Of a stretch of DNA of 10,386 bases, positions 1 through 5,828 are shown in pieces (position 1 is the first letter of the stretch; every line of letters begins with the position of its first letter). The stretch is from an uncultured Steroidobacter sp. Lineage in GTDB: Bacteria > Pseudomonadota > Gammaproteobacteria > Steroidobacterales > Steroidobacteraceae. Position numbers and translations under genes: made by a program. The notes below the pieces were generated by a model. It saw only the letters and a list, made by a program, of their open reading frames with translations, ran no database searches and had not been told where the DNA came from. The stretch covers positions 1 through 10,386 of the forward strand of contig CAMLEO010000261.1 of NCBI GenBank assembly GCA_946478975.1, written 5' to 3'.

Positions 1-864
1 CTGTGCGTTCGCGAGCTGCGCATTGGTGAGGCCGGATTCGTTGACGAACGACGGCGCGCGATTCGCGGGGTTGGCGAACACGCTCGGCAAATTCCAATCG
101 AAGCCGCCGGCGTAGCCGGGCAGCGGCGGATTGCCGGGAATGCGTCCCGAAGTCCAGCCCTGCGAAGTCCAGCCGTCGGTGCGGAATGTGCGCTGGGAAG
201 CGGACACGCTGAGCAGGATGCCGAACTTGTCGTCCCAGTTCTGGCTGACCAGGAAACTGCCGCGCGGATCGACTTCATCGGAAGAAGATTGATACGCGCC
301 CTGCACCTGGTAGCTGGCGGTGAACTCGTGATAATCGAACGGGCGCGGCGTGCGCAGATTGAGCGTGCCGGACAGGCCGCCTTCGACCAGGCTGGCTTGC
401 GGCGTCTTGGAAACCTGCAACGCGCTGAAAATTTCCGACGGCAGCAGGTCGAAGTCGAACTCGCGATTGCGCGCCTGCTGATCGACGCTGCCTTCGGACG
501 CGACGGAAATCGGCATGCCATCGAGCAGCACGCGCGCAAAGCTCGGCCCCATGCCGCGGATCGAGATTTGCTGGCCTTCGCCGTTGGTCCGTGAGATCTG
601 CACGCCCGGCACGCGCTGGAGCGCTTCGGCCAGGTTGTTATCGGGCAGCTTGCCGACGTCCTCGGCGGTGATGGAATCCATGAAGCTGACGGAATCGCGT
701 TTTGCATCCAGCGCCGCTTCCAGACTCTCGCGGTAGCCGGTGACGACCACTTCCTCCAGCTTGTCGCTGGCGGGTTCGGTGGACTGTGCGAAGACGCTGC
801 TGGTACCCAGGCACGAGAACAGAATGCCCGCGCCGCTGGTCGATATGACTCGCCCCAATTTCAT
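1..864 (-). CDS. TonB-dependent receptor, N-terminal part (cut by left edge)
   Basis: This is an outer-membrane, TonB-energised receptor for uptake of a large or scarce ligand, probably a glycan or oligosaccharide given the neighbours. The 288 residues visible read without a stop to the window edge; the family is usually 700-1000 residues, so most of the beta-barrel is missing. I see a Sec signal peptide (about 1-26, ending SVFA), a TonB-box-like EEVVVTG at 37-43, and a plug domain with the typical KLPDNNLAEALQRVPGVQI segment followed by ISIRGMGPSFARVLLDG. This wording fits the Xanthomonas/Caulobacter-type receptor subfamily. The ATG at 864 is preceded by GGAGG with 5-base spacing, which fixes the start. 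The gene lies downstream of a likely own promoter with two operator-like boxes. The substrate cannot be read from the sequence. Confidence 0.95.
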   Translation of the reverse strand, partial: MKLGRVISTSGAGILFSCLGTSSVFAQSTEPASDKLEEVVVTGYRESLEAALDAKRDSVSFMDSITAEDVGKLPDNNLAEALQRVPGVQISRTNGEGQQISIRGMGPSFARVLLDGMPISVASEGSVDQQARNREFDFDLLPSEIFSALQVSKTPQASLVEGGLSGTLNLRTPRPFDYHEFTASYQVQGAYQSSSDEVDPRGSFLVSQNWDDKFGILLSVSASQRTFRTDGWTSQGWTSGRIPGNPPLPGYAGGFDWNLPSVFANPANRAPSFVNESGLTNAQLANAQ

Positions 865-944
865 TCGAGCCTCCGATCGGTTTGAACACGATGTGCAGGT
901 CGAAGACGCGGAGGCTCAACGATCGACCGCGGGCTCAGTCTAAA

Positions 945-976
945 GCTGGCCGCACGGCCACAGCCGCCTGAACGGC
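945..976 (-). other. Two adjacent stem-loops in the receptor leader
   Basis: On the minus strand the untranslated region before the receptor holds two neighbouring inverted repeats. One is TGGCCG/CGGCCA (947-952 with 955-960), extended by an outer GC pair across a bulge. The other is GCCG/CGGC (963-966 with 973-976) around a 6-base loop. In the mRNA the GC-rich stem is followed by CTTTAG, which is only a poor U-tract. It could be leader structure, a weak terminator for read-through from the upstream oxidoreductase gene, or an attenuator. The fold was judged by eye only. Confidence 0.35.
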
Positions 977-1033
977 AGCCATGTTTCTACAGGACATCCC
1001 CCACGACGCCGGCCACCTTTTAGTATCGGCAAG

Positions 1034-1044
1034 TGGCCTGACCA
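1034..1044 (-). promoter_or_regulatory. GntR/FadR-type operator-like box, promoter-proximal
   Basis: The minus strand reads TGGTCAGGCCA, an imperfect palindrome with the TGGT-N3-ACCA layout known for FadR-subfamily GntR repressors (FadR, LldR and PdhR sites). The 12 bases at 1035-1046 recur exactly at 1115-1126. The box lies just downstream of the putative -10 element, near the expected transcription start of the receptor gene, a position typical for repression. No GntR gene lies in the window, so the regulator is not identified. Confidence 0.5.
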
Positions 1045-1049
1045 ATCGA

Positions 1050-1078
1050 TTCTTAGACAAACGCCGGGGGGCTGTCAA
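1050..1078 (-). promoter_or_regulatory. Putative sigma-70 promoter of the TonB-dependent receptor gene
   Basis: The minus strand carries a perfect -35 TTGACA at 1078-1073. A -10 candidate follows: AAGAAT at 1054-1049 with an 18-base spacer, or TAAGAA at 1055-1050 with 17. The -10 is weak, as would be expected for a controlled promoter. Transcription would begin around 1040-1044, leaving a leader of about 175-180 bases before the receptor ATG. The promoter sits between two copies of the operator-like box. Confidence 0.45.
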
Positions 1079-1113
1079 TCACAGGCGATTTCAGACTGGG
1101 ATCGCTAACAGTA

Positions 1114-1124
1114 CGGCCTGACCA
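1114..1124 (-). promoter_or_regulatory. GntR/FadR-type operator-like box, distal copy
   Basis: The minus strand reads TGGTCAGGCCG, flanked by AAT to give the LldR-like half-site AATTGGTC. It shares 12 identical bases with the proximal box, and the two lie 80 bp apart. It lies 36 bp upstream of the -35 element and 11 bp past the stop codon of the oxidoreductase gene. Exact repetition in non-coding DNA on both sides of a promoter makes chance less likely, but binding is inferred. Confidence 0.48.
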
Positions 1125-1135
1125 ATTGCCCGAAC

Positions 1136-2293
1136 TCAGCTCAATACCGGGCGCGTGGCGTTCTTCTGTGCGGTCAGCACCAGCTCGGCCGCCAGCAGCG
1201 CCTGCTTCTGGTCCTGGGCGACCTGGGTGCGCTCCACGATGTCGGTGACGAACTGCGGCCCGAACGGCAGCGGCACTTCGTTGCAGTCGATGTAGCGCGC
1301 CTGTTTGTTGTCGACGATGTACAGGTGATTACCGCCGGACAGGCCGGAGGCGACGTTGATGTATTTGCGCAGCTCGATGTAACCCTCGGTGCCGAGCACG
1401 AACAGACGGCCGTCGCCCCAGGTGCCGAGGCCGTCGGGCGTGAACCAGTCGACGCGCACGTAACCGGTGCCGCCGTTGCCGGACATCACCATGTCGCCGA
1501 AGTCCTCGAATTTAGGATAGTTGGGATGCGCGACGTTGCCGGTTTGCGAGGCGACGACGCGGGCTTCGGTGCTGTTGGTGTAATAAAGAAATTGATCGGC
1601 CTGGTGCGAGCCGATGTCGGTGAGAATGCCGCCGTAACGCGCTTTGTCCCAGAACCAGTCGGGGCGCGTGGAGGGGCTGGTCTTATGCGGCGCCAGGTTC
1701 ACGGTTTGAATCACGCGGCCGATCGCGCCTCGTTTGATCAGCTCGCCCGCATACACGGCCGAGCGCACTTCGAGACGTTCGGAATACATGATTGCGAATT
1801 TGCGTCCGGTCTCGGCCACCGCACGCCGCACTTCCGCCAGTTGTTCGAGCGAAGTAATGCCCGGCTTATCGGATAGATAATCCTTGCCGGCGCGCATGAC
1901 TCTGACACCCAGCGGCGCGCGCTGATCGGGAATCGACGCGGAAAGAATCAACTGGATCGACTTGTCCTCGAGGATTTCATTCTCGCTGCGTGCGAGCTTC
2001 ACATCGCCGAACTTGGCGCGAAAGTCGGCGATGAGTTTCTGATCCGTAGCATACATTGCGACCAGCTTGCCGCCGCCGCGTTGTACAGCGGCGGTCATGC
2101 CGTAGATGTGCGGGTGATCGAGGCCAATGACGCCAAAACGGATCGAATGTTTGGGCGCGACCTCGGGAAGCTGCGCTTTTTCCTGCGTCACTGTGCCGCC
2201 CGCGCCTTGCGCGAGCGCAGCCGGTGCAATCGCTGAAAACATCCCCGCCATGCCCGCGCCCTGCAGGAATGTGCGTCGATCCGTATGGCTCAT
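1136..2293 (-). CDS. Tat-exported Gfo/Idh/MocA family oxidoreductase
   Basis: This is a 385-residue NAD(P)-dependent sugar oxidoreductase of the glucose-fructose oxidoreductase/inositol dehydrogenase family. Residues 6-28 form a twin-arginine signal (DRRTFLQG, then a hydrophobic stretch ending ALA), so the protein should be exported folded with its cofactor already bound. A Rossmann domain follows, with IRFGVIGLDHPH at 51-62, where Asp59 stands in place of the usual middle glycine of the nucleotide loop. The DKPG at 142-145 matches the family EKP motif. In the C-terminal domain, GGILTDIGSH (221-230) gives the catalytic pair Asp226 and His230. The start at 2293 is 9 bp after the upstream DUF1080 gene stops, with GAGG overlapping that stop codon, so the two are almost certainly co-transcribed. 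The substrate is unknown; oxidation or reduction at a sugar ring carbon is the family's usual chemistry. Confidence 0.9.
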   Translation of the reverse strand: MSHTDRRTFLQGAGMAGMFSAIAPAALAQGAGGTVTQEKAQLPEVAPKHSIRFGVIGLDHPHIYGMTAAVQRGGGKLVAMYATDQKLIADFRAKFGDVKLARSENEILEDKSIQLILSASIPDQRAPLGVRVMRAGKDYLSDKPGITSLEQLAEVRRAVAETGRKFAIMYSERLEVRSAVYAGELIKRGAIGRVIQTVNLAPHKTSPSTRPDWFWDKARYGGILTDIGSHQADQFLYYTNSTEARVVASQTGNVAHPNYPKFEDFGDMVMSGNGGTGYVRVDWFTPDGLGTWGDGRLFVLGTEGYIELRKYINVASGLSGGNHLYIVDNKQARYIDCNEVPLPFGPQFVTDIVERTQVAQDQKQALLAAELVLTAQKNATRPVLS

Positions 2294-2302
2294 GCGTCTA
2301 CC

Positions 2303-3664
2303 TCAAAGGGGCTTGATCTTCACGCTGCGAAAACGAACTTCGTCGCCGTGATCCTGCAACAGGATGCGGCCGCGCTCCAGCTCGCCGTATTTCGGAATGT
2401 CTTTGAACTTGCTGCTGGCGACGCGACGACGAAAATCTTCCGAGCCGCGCGTGTACTTCAACACGCGGACACCGTTGAGCCAGTGTTCCACCGTGCCGTC
2501 GCGAAGCGCGACGATGCGGGCGTGCTGCCACTTGCCGACCTTCGGCGCGATGCCGAGATTGCCCATGATGGGCCCGCGCGGCAGGATGTCGTACAGCGAT
2601 GCCAGCGTGCGATCGCCATCGACGCCTTGCTTGGCATCGGGATGACGTTCGTCGTCGAGCAGCTGATATTCCAGGCCCACATCTTCCGGACCGTCGCCGA
2701 CGAAGTATTTGATGCCGCTGTTTGCTCCCGGCGTGAGCTGGAATTCCAGCTGCAGCTCGAAGGCATCGAAGGTCGATTCGGTGACGATGTCGCCGCCGCC
2801 GCCGCCGGTGACGACCAGCTCGCCGTTCTTGGTGCGCCAGCCTGCGGTTGGGAATGCGGCACCCCCCTTACTATCGACACGCGCGCTGCGCCAGCCGGCG
2901 CCCGATTGTCCGTCCCATAACAAACGCCAGCCCTGCTTGCGTTCCACTTCGCTCAAGTCGTTCGGCAGGTTGTTACGAACGAAGATCTGCGATTCGGCAG
3001 GCGAGCGCGTCGCGTGCTCGTTGATGCGAATGTTCCGCCAGTGAATCTGGCGGCCCGCCTCTTCGGGCTGGTTGATGGCATGCACCTGGAGCGCGAGAAA
3101 GCCGTCTTTGTAAGTTGAATCGAGCACATACGAAGTCTGCACGCCGTTGACCCAGGCGCGGATCGACGGCCCGATGGCTTCGATGCGGACCTGGTTCCAG
3201 GCGTCCATTTTGTACAAACCGGGCTGCGGATTGAGCGTGCCGGGATACCACCAGCCGCTGGCCGCTTCGTCATAGATGCCGCCGGTCCACTGGCGATCGG
3301 ACGGATCGATCTCCAGCTGCGGGCCGTGCACCCGGCCTTGCATCACTTCGGGCTTGCTCTGGCCGCGAAACTGCATGCCGCTGTTGGAGGGGCCGCCGGT
3401 CTGTTTCACCTCGAATTCCAGCACGAAATCGCTGAAGGATTTTTCCGTGGCCAGAAAGCTGTTGGGGCTGCCGGTGCGCGTAGTGCCGACGATCTCGCCG
3501 TCGATCACTTCATAGCTGGCGCTGCCGTTCACCTCGTGCCAGCCATTCAGCGTCTTGCCGTCGAACAACGGTTGCCATTCTGCGGTGCTGGCCGCGTCCT
3601 CGGCCGCATGGGCGGCCCCGCTGACCAGGCCAATAGAGACGATCCATGCCACGACAGGCTTCAT
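2303..3664 (-). CDS. Tandem DUF1080 (3-keto-disaccharide hydrolase-like) secreted protein
   Basis: This protein has 453 residues with a Sec signal peptide (1-20, cut near AHA|AED) and two DUF1080 domains. The first, about 28-216, starts WQPLFDGKTLNGWH and contains a NSGMQFRG segment and a PQLEID segment. The second, about 246-453, starts WRLLWDGQSGAGW and contains NSGIKYFVG, LEYQLLDDERHPD and a closing VRFRSVKIKPL. DUF1080 is a concanavalin-like beta-sandwich, and some members hydrolyse 3-keto-glycosides. Most family proteins carry one copy, so the duplication is notable. The reading frame stays open far upstream of 3664, but there it runs antisense to the SMR gene and has a non-protein-like composition. 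I chose ATG 3664 for the signal peptide and the GAGGA 7 bases before it. It is probably the first gene of an operon with the Gfo/Idh/MocA gene. Catalytic activity of each domain is inferred. Confidence 0.9.
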   Translation of the reverse strand: MKPVVAWIVSIGLVSGAAHAAEDAASTAEWQPLFDGKTLNGWHEVNGSASYEVIDGEIVGTTRTGSPNSFLATEKSFSDFVLEFEVKQTGGPSNSGMQFRGQSKPEVMQGRVHGPQLEIDPSDRQWTGGIYDEAASGWWYPGTLNPQPGLYKMDAWNQVRIEAIGPSIRAWVNGVQTSYVLDSTYKDGFLALQVHAINQPEEAGRQIHWRNIRINEHATRSPAESQIFVRNNLPNDLSEVERKQGWRLLWDGQSGAGWRSARVDSKGGAAFPTAGWRTKNGELVVTGGGGGDIVTESTFDAFELQLEFQLTPGANSGIKYFVGDGPEDVGLEYQLLDDERHPDAKQGVDGDRTLASLYDILPRGPIMGNLGIAPKVGKWQHARIVALRDGTVEHWLNGVRVLKYTRGSEDFRRRVASSKFKDIPKYGELERGRILLQDHGDEVRFRSVKIKPL

Positions 3665-3721
3665 GCTCGATTCCTCACGCTCGATTCCAATGGAAAGATG
3701 CCGTACCCCCGTCGGGCGCTG

Positions 3722-3727
3722 AGCATA
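3722..3727 (-). promoter_or_regulatory. Candidate -10 for the DUF1080-oxidoreductase operon
   Basis: The minus strand reads TATGCT 58 bases upstream of the DUF1080 ATG, a fair -10 hexamer. No convincing -35 stands 16-18 bases further upstream. The 186-bp gap to the divergent SMR gene must contain promoters for both directions; this is the only clear element for the minus direction. Confidence 0.25.
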
Positions 3728-3821
3728 GCCGAGTTCGTTGCGAAGTCGTGAGAGTGTGCAAATCCGCACGCGCCTGGTGCTCGACTGCCAAGTTGTGAGT
3801 TGCGCGCCCGGTCGCACCATA

Positions 3822-3846
3822 AGTGCCTCATTCGAATGGAGGCATT
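3822..3846 (+). promoter_or_regulatory. Inverted repeat covering the SMR ribosome-binding site
   Basis: TGCCTC (3824-3829) pairs with GAGGCA (3839-3844), extended by an A-U and a G-U pair, to give an 8-bp stem with a 9-base loop. The right arm contains most of the GGAGG Shine-Dalgarno sequence at 3838-3842, so the folded RNA would hide the ribosome-binding site of the SMR gene. The loop lacks the ACGR of the guanidine-II riboswitch. If transcription starts as late as about 3830, as a weak CATAAG -10 at 3818-3823 would allow, the left arm would not be transcribed. Confidence 0.35.
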
Positions 3847-3850
3847 CACG

Positions 3851-4174
3851 ATGGCATGGGTTCTGTTGATTGCGGCCGGCGCGCTGGAGATCGTCATGGC
3901 GCTGGCACTCAAGTCCGCCGACGGCTGGACTCGTTTGGGTCCGAGCGTGCTCGGCTTGGTCGCGGCGCTCGCGAGCGTCGTGCTGCTCACGTTCGCAGTG
4001 AAGCAGCTGCCGGTCACGACTGCTTACGCGGTGTGGACGGGGCTCGGCGCCGTCGGTGTTTCGTTGCTCGGCATCGTCATGTTCGACGAAAGCACGCATC
4101 CGCTGCGTCTTACGTGTATTGCCGCGATTTTCGCCGGAATGATCGGGCTGCACGCGCTCGACGGCAGAGTCTGA
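3851..4174 (+). CDS. Small multidrug resistance (SMR) transporter, SugE/Gdx-like
   Basis: This is a 107-residue, four-helix inner-membrane proton antiporter that acts as a dimer. The overall text is closest to SugE/Gdx guanidinium exporters: PVTTAYAVWTGLGAVG at 54-69 and the closing MIGLHALDG. The essential proton- and substrate-binding glutamate is Glu13, and Gly10 and Ala60 match the guanidinium-exporter signature. However, Trp16 is replaced by Met and the lysine near position 101 by His, so specificity is uncertain. The ATG at 3851 has GGAGG 8 bases upstream and gives the normal family length; longer in-frame starts lie before the ribosome-binding site. It is the first gene of a likely SMR-azoR-lysR operon, 11 bp ahead of the flavin reductase gene. 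Confidence 0.88.
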   Translation: MAWVLLIAAGALEIVMALALKSADGWTRLGPSVLGLVAALASVVLLTFAVKQLPVTTAYAVWTGLGAVGVSLLGIVMFDESTHPLRLTCIAAIFAGMIGLHALDGRV

Positions 4175-4185
4175 AGGGAGGCGTC

Positions 4186-4812
4186 ATGGGCAGGTTGTTA
4201 TATATCGAAGCGTCGCCGCTCAAGGGCCGGTCGCATACGGTTGCAGTGTCACGAGCGTTTCTGGATGCGTATCGAGCTGCGCATCCCAACGATGAGATCG
4301 AGCAGATCGATCTGTGGCAGGCGGCGTTGCCGCCGTTCGATGCGCAGACGATCGAGGCGAAATTCGCGGTGCTCCGGCGCAATGAGTTCACGGCTGAGCA
4401 GTTCGAGCGCTGGGAAACGGTGCGCCGGGTGTCGCGACATTTCAATGCCGCCGACAAATATGTATTCAGCGTGCCGATGTGGAATTTCGGCGTGCCGTAC
4501 GTGCTCAAGCATTACATCGATGTGGTGACGTTGCCCGGCGAGAACTGGACGTGGTCGAAGGCGGCGGGCTATGGAACGTTGCTGTCGGGCAAGAAGGCGC
4601 TGGCGATTTATGCGAGTGCGAATGTGCACGAGCAATCGGGCGTCGACGCCGATGACTTCCAGAAGCCATTCATGCGTCGCTGGCTGCGCTTCATCGGCAT
4701 TGACGACATCAACGAAATCACGCTCGCGCCGACGTTGTCGGATCCGGAATCGGTCGCTCGATTGCGCGCGGAGGCGAGCGAAGCGGCCACGCAACTGGCA
4801 GCGGTGTTTTGA
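4186..4812 (+). CDS. azoR: FMN-dependent NADH-azoreductase / quinone reductase
   Basis: This is a 208-residue cytosolic flavodoxin-fold enzyme that uses NAD(P)H and FMN to reduce quinones and azo compounds by two electrons. The N-terminal phosphate-binding loop is ASPLKGRSHT (9-18), and the FMN-binding PMWNFGVPYVLKHYID at 97-112 is the hallmark of AzoR. HEQSGVDADDFQKPFMRRWLRFIGI at 148-172 (described by ends HEQSG and FIGI) is the usual C-terminal region. Length matches the family (about 200). The ATG at 4186 has a strong GGGAGG upstream and follows the SMR stop by 11 bp. Azo dyes are probably not the natural substrate; quinone or electrophile detoxification is more likely. The exact substrate is not readable. 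Confidence 0.87.
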   Translation: MGRLLYIEASPLKGRSHTVAVSRAFLDAYRAAHPNDEIEQIDLWQAALPPFDAQTIEAKFAVLRRNEFTAEQFERWETVRRVSRHFNAADKYVFSVPMWNFGVPYVLKHYIDVVTLPGENWTWSKAAGYGTLLSGKKALAIYASANVHEQSGVDADDFQKPFMRRWLRFIGIDDINEITLAPTLSDPESVARLRAEASEAATQLAAVF

Positions 4813-4814
4813 GC

Positions 4815-4820
4815 TAACCT
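4815..4820 (+). promoter_or_regulatory. Possible -10 element for leaderless lysR
   Basis: TAACCT ends 6 bases before the ATG of the first lysR gene, so transcription from it would begin at about the A of the start codon. The start lacks a Shine-Dalgarno sequence. No clear -35 is seen, and the element lies in the 14-bp gap after azoR. Confidence 0.25.
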
Positions 4821-4826
4821 TGCGGG

Positions 4827-5726
4827 ATGAGCAAACGAACTGCCCCGCGCAAGCCGATCGATTGGGATGATTTACGCTTCGTGCTCGCTGTCGCCGACTC
4901 AGGTTCGTTGAACCGCGCGGCGAGCACGTTGCGAGTGAATCGCACGACCGTCCTCCGGCGCATCAACGCCTTCGAGCGCAAGCACGGCGTGCGCTTGTTC
5001 GATCGCCTGGCGAGCGGTTATTCGTTGACGGACGCAGGAAACGAAATCCTCACGGCGGCGCGCGGATTCGAGAACGCGATTGTCTCGCTCGAACGCAAGC
5101 TTGCCGGACAGGATCTGCGCGCCGAAGGTCTGGTGCGGGTGACGACGACGGATACATTGCTGGCGTCCGTGCTGCCGGCGCCGCTCGCGTCGTTCAAACA
5201 AAAACATCCCGGCATCACGCTCGATGTCACAACCTCGAACGCCTTCGCCGATCTTTCCAAGCGCGATGCCGATATCGCGATTCGTCCCGCCATCGATCCG
5301 CCGGAGTTCTTGCTGGGGCGGCGGATCAGCTCGGTCGCGTTCGCCGTGTACAAGGCCGCGACGTTGAATGACAGCGATGAACCTTGGATCGGCCCGGACG
5401 ACACGCTGGCCAACACCAGCGTCGCGCGTTGGATGCGCAGCTCGATGCCTTCGGTTCGGCCCGGCATCCGCGCGGACTCGCTCGTATCGATGCGCGAGTT
5501 GTGCGTAGCCGGCGCCGGGCTCGCAGCATTGCCTTGTTACATAGGCGATTCAGACGCGCGGCTGGTCCGCGTGCGTCCGCCGATTGCGGAGATGACGACT
5601 GCGCTTTGGGTACTCACGCATCCGGATCTTGCGCGCACGGCCCGCGTTCGATTATTGATGGACCACGTCGCGGCGGCGCTCGGGCGGCAACGTGCGCTGC
5701 TGGAAGGGCAGGCGGTGGGCAGTTAA
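4827..5726 (+). CDS. LysR-family transcriptional regulator (next to azoR)
   Basis: This is a 299-residue regulator of standard LysR length. The N-terminal winged helix-turn-helix occupies about 12-70, with WDDLRFVLAVADSGSLNRAA and the recognition helix around RVNRTTVLRRINAFE (36-50). The C-terminal periplasmic-binding-protein-like effector domain runs from about 95 to 285. Wording such as RVTTTDTLLASVLPAPL and DADIAIRPA fits the group of LysR proteins that sense small metabolites. It starts 14 bp after azoR in the same direction, so it probably controls, and is co-transcribed with, the SMR-azoR pair. The ATG lacks a normal Shine-Dalgarno sequence (only TGCGGG directly before it). The effector is unknown. 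Confidence 0.9.
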   Translation: MSKRTAPRKPIDWDDLRFVLAVADSGSLNRAASTLRVNRTTVLRRINAFERKHGVRLFDRLASGYSLTDAGNEILTAARGFENAIVSLERKLAGQDLRAEGLVRVTTTDTLLASVLPAPLASFKQKHPGITLDVTTSNAFADLSKRDADIAIRPAIDPPEFLLGRRISSVAFAVYKAATLNDSDEPWIGPDDTLANTSVARWMRSSMPSVRPGIRADSLVSMRELCVAGAGLAALPCYIGDSDARLVRVRPPIAEMTTALWVLTHPDLARTARVRLLMDHVAAALGRQRALLEGQAVGS

Positions 5727-5758
5727 ATCCTGCATTGATCGATAGCGCCTTTGGCTTG

Positions 5759-5780
5759 GACCGGTGCCGCGCGGCCGGTC
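5759..5780. promoter_or_regulatory. Inverted repeat upstream of kdgD
   Basis: GACCGG (5759-5764) and CCGGTC (5775-5780) form a perfect 6-bp inverted repeat around a GC-rich 10-base centre that is itself partly self-complementary. It lies 32 bp after the lysR stop and is not followed by a T-run, so it is a poor intrinsic terminator. It sits directly upstream of a -10-like TACGCT, and may instead be an operator for kdgD. Confidence 0.35.
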
Positions 5781-5786
5781 TACGCT
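5781..5786 (+). promoter_or_regulatory. Possible -10 element for kdgD
   Basis: TACGCT lies 9 bases before an in-frame ATG at 5796 and 42 bases before the chosen kdgD start at 5829. Neither ATG has a good Shine-Dalgarno sequence. Transcription from here would give a leader of only a few bases before 5796, or about 36 bases before 5829. Confidence 0.25.
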
Positions 5787-5828
5787 AGCGCCACCATGGA
5801 GCATTGCGCTCCTCACTCAAGTAAGAAC

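Noticed and set aside
2285..2920. 211-codon open frame on the plus strand
   Set aside because: It is antisense to the second DUF1080 domain and has no recognisable domain or ribosome-binding site.
3622..3632. TGACCAGGCCA resembling the operator box
   Set aside because: It lies within the signal-peptide codons of the DUF1080 gene and has the half-sites in the wrong order.
3809..3819. Third GntR-like box (CGGTCGCACCA) in the DUF1080-SMR gap
   Set aside because: It keeps the GGT-N3-ACC spacing but matches only 7 of 11 positions of the two identical boxes, which is too weak to call in GC-rich DNA.
3740..3850. Guanidine riboswitch before the SMR gene
   Set aside because: The hairpins at about 3755-3770 and 3822-3846 lack the ACGR loops of the guanidine-II class, and I see no ykkC-like core.
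3665..4153. Upstream extension of the DUF1080 reading frame by about 160 codons
   Set aside because: It runs antisense to the SMR gene, has no protein-like features, and the signal peptide and ribosome-binding site place the start at 3664.
3823..4185. Upstream extension of the azoR frame
   Set aside because: It overlaps the SMR gene in another frame; the family start and a strong GGGAGG lie at 4186.
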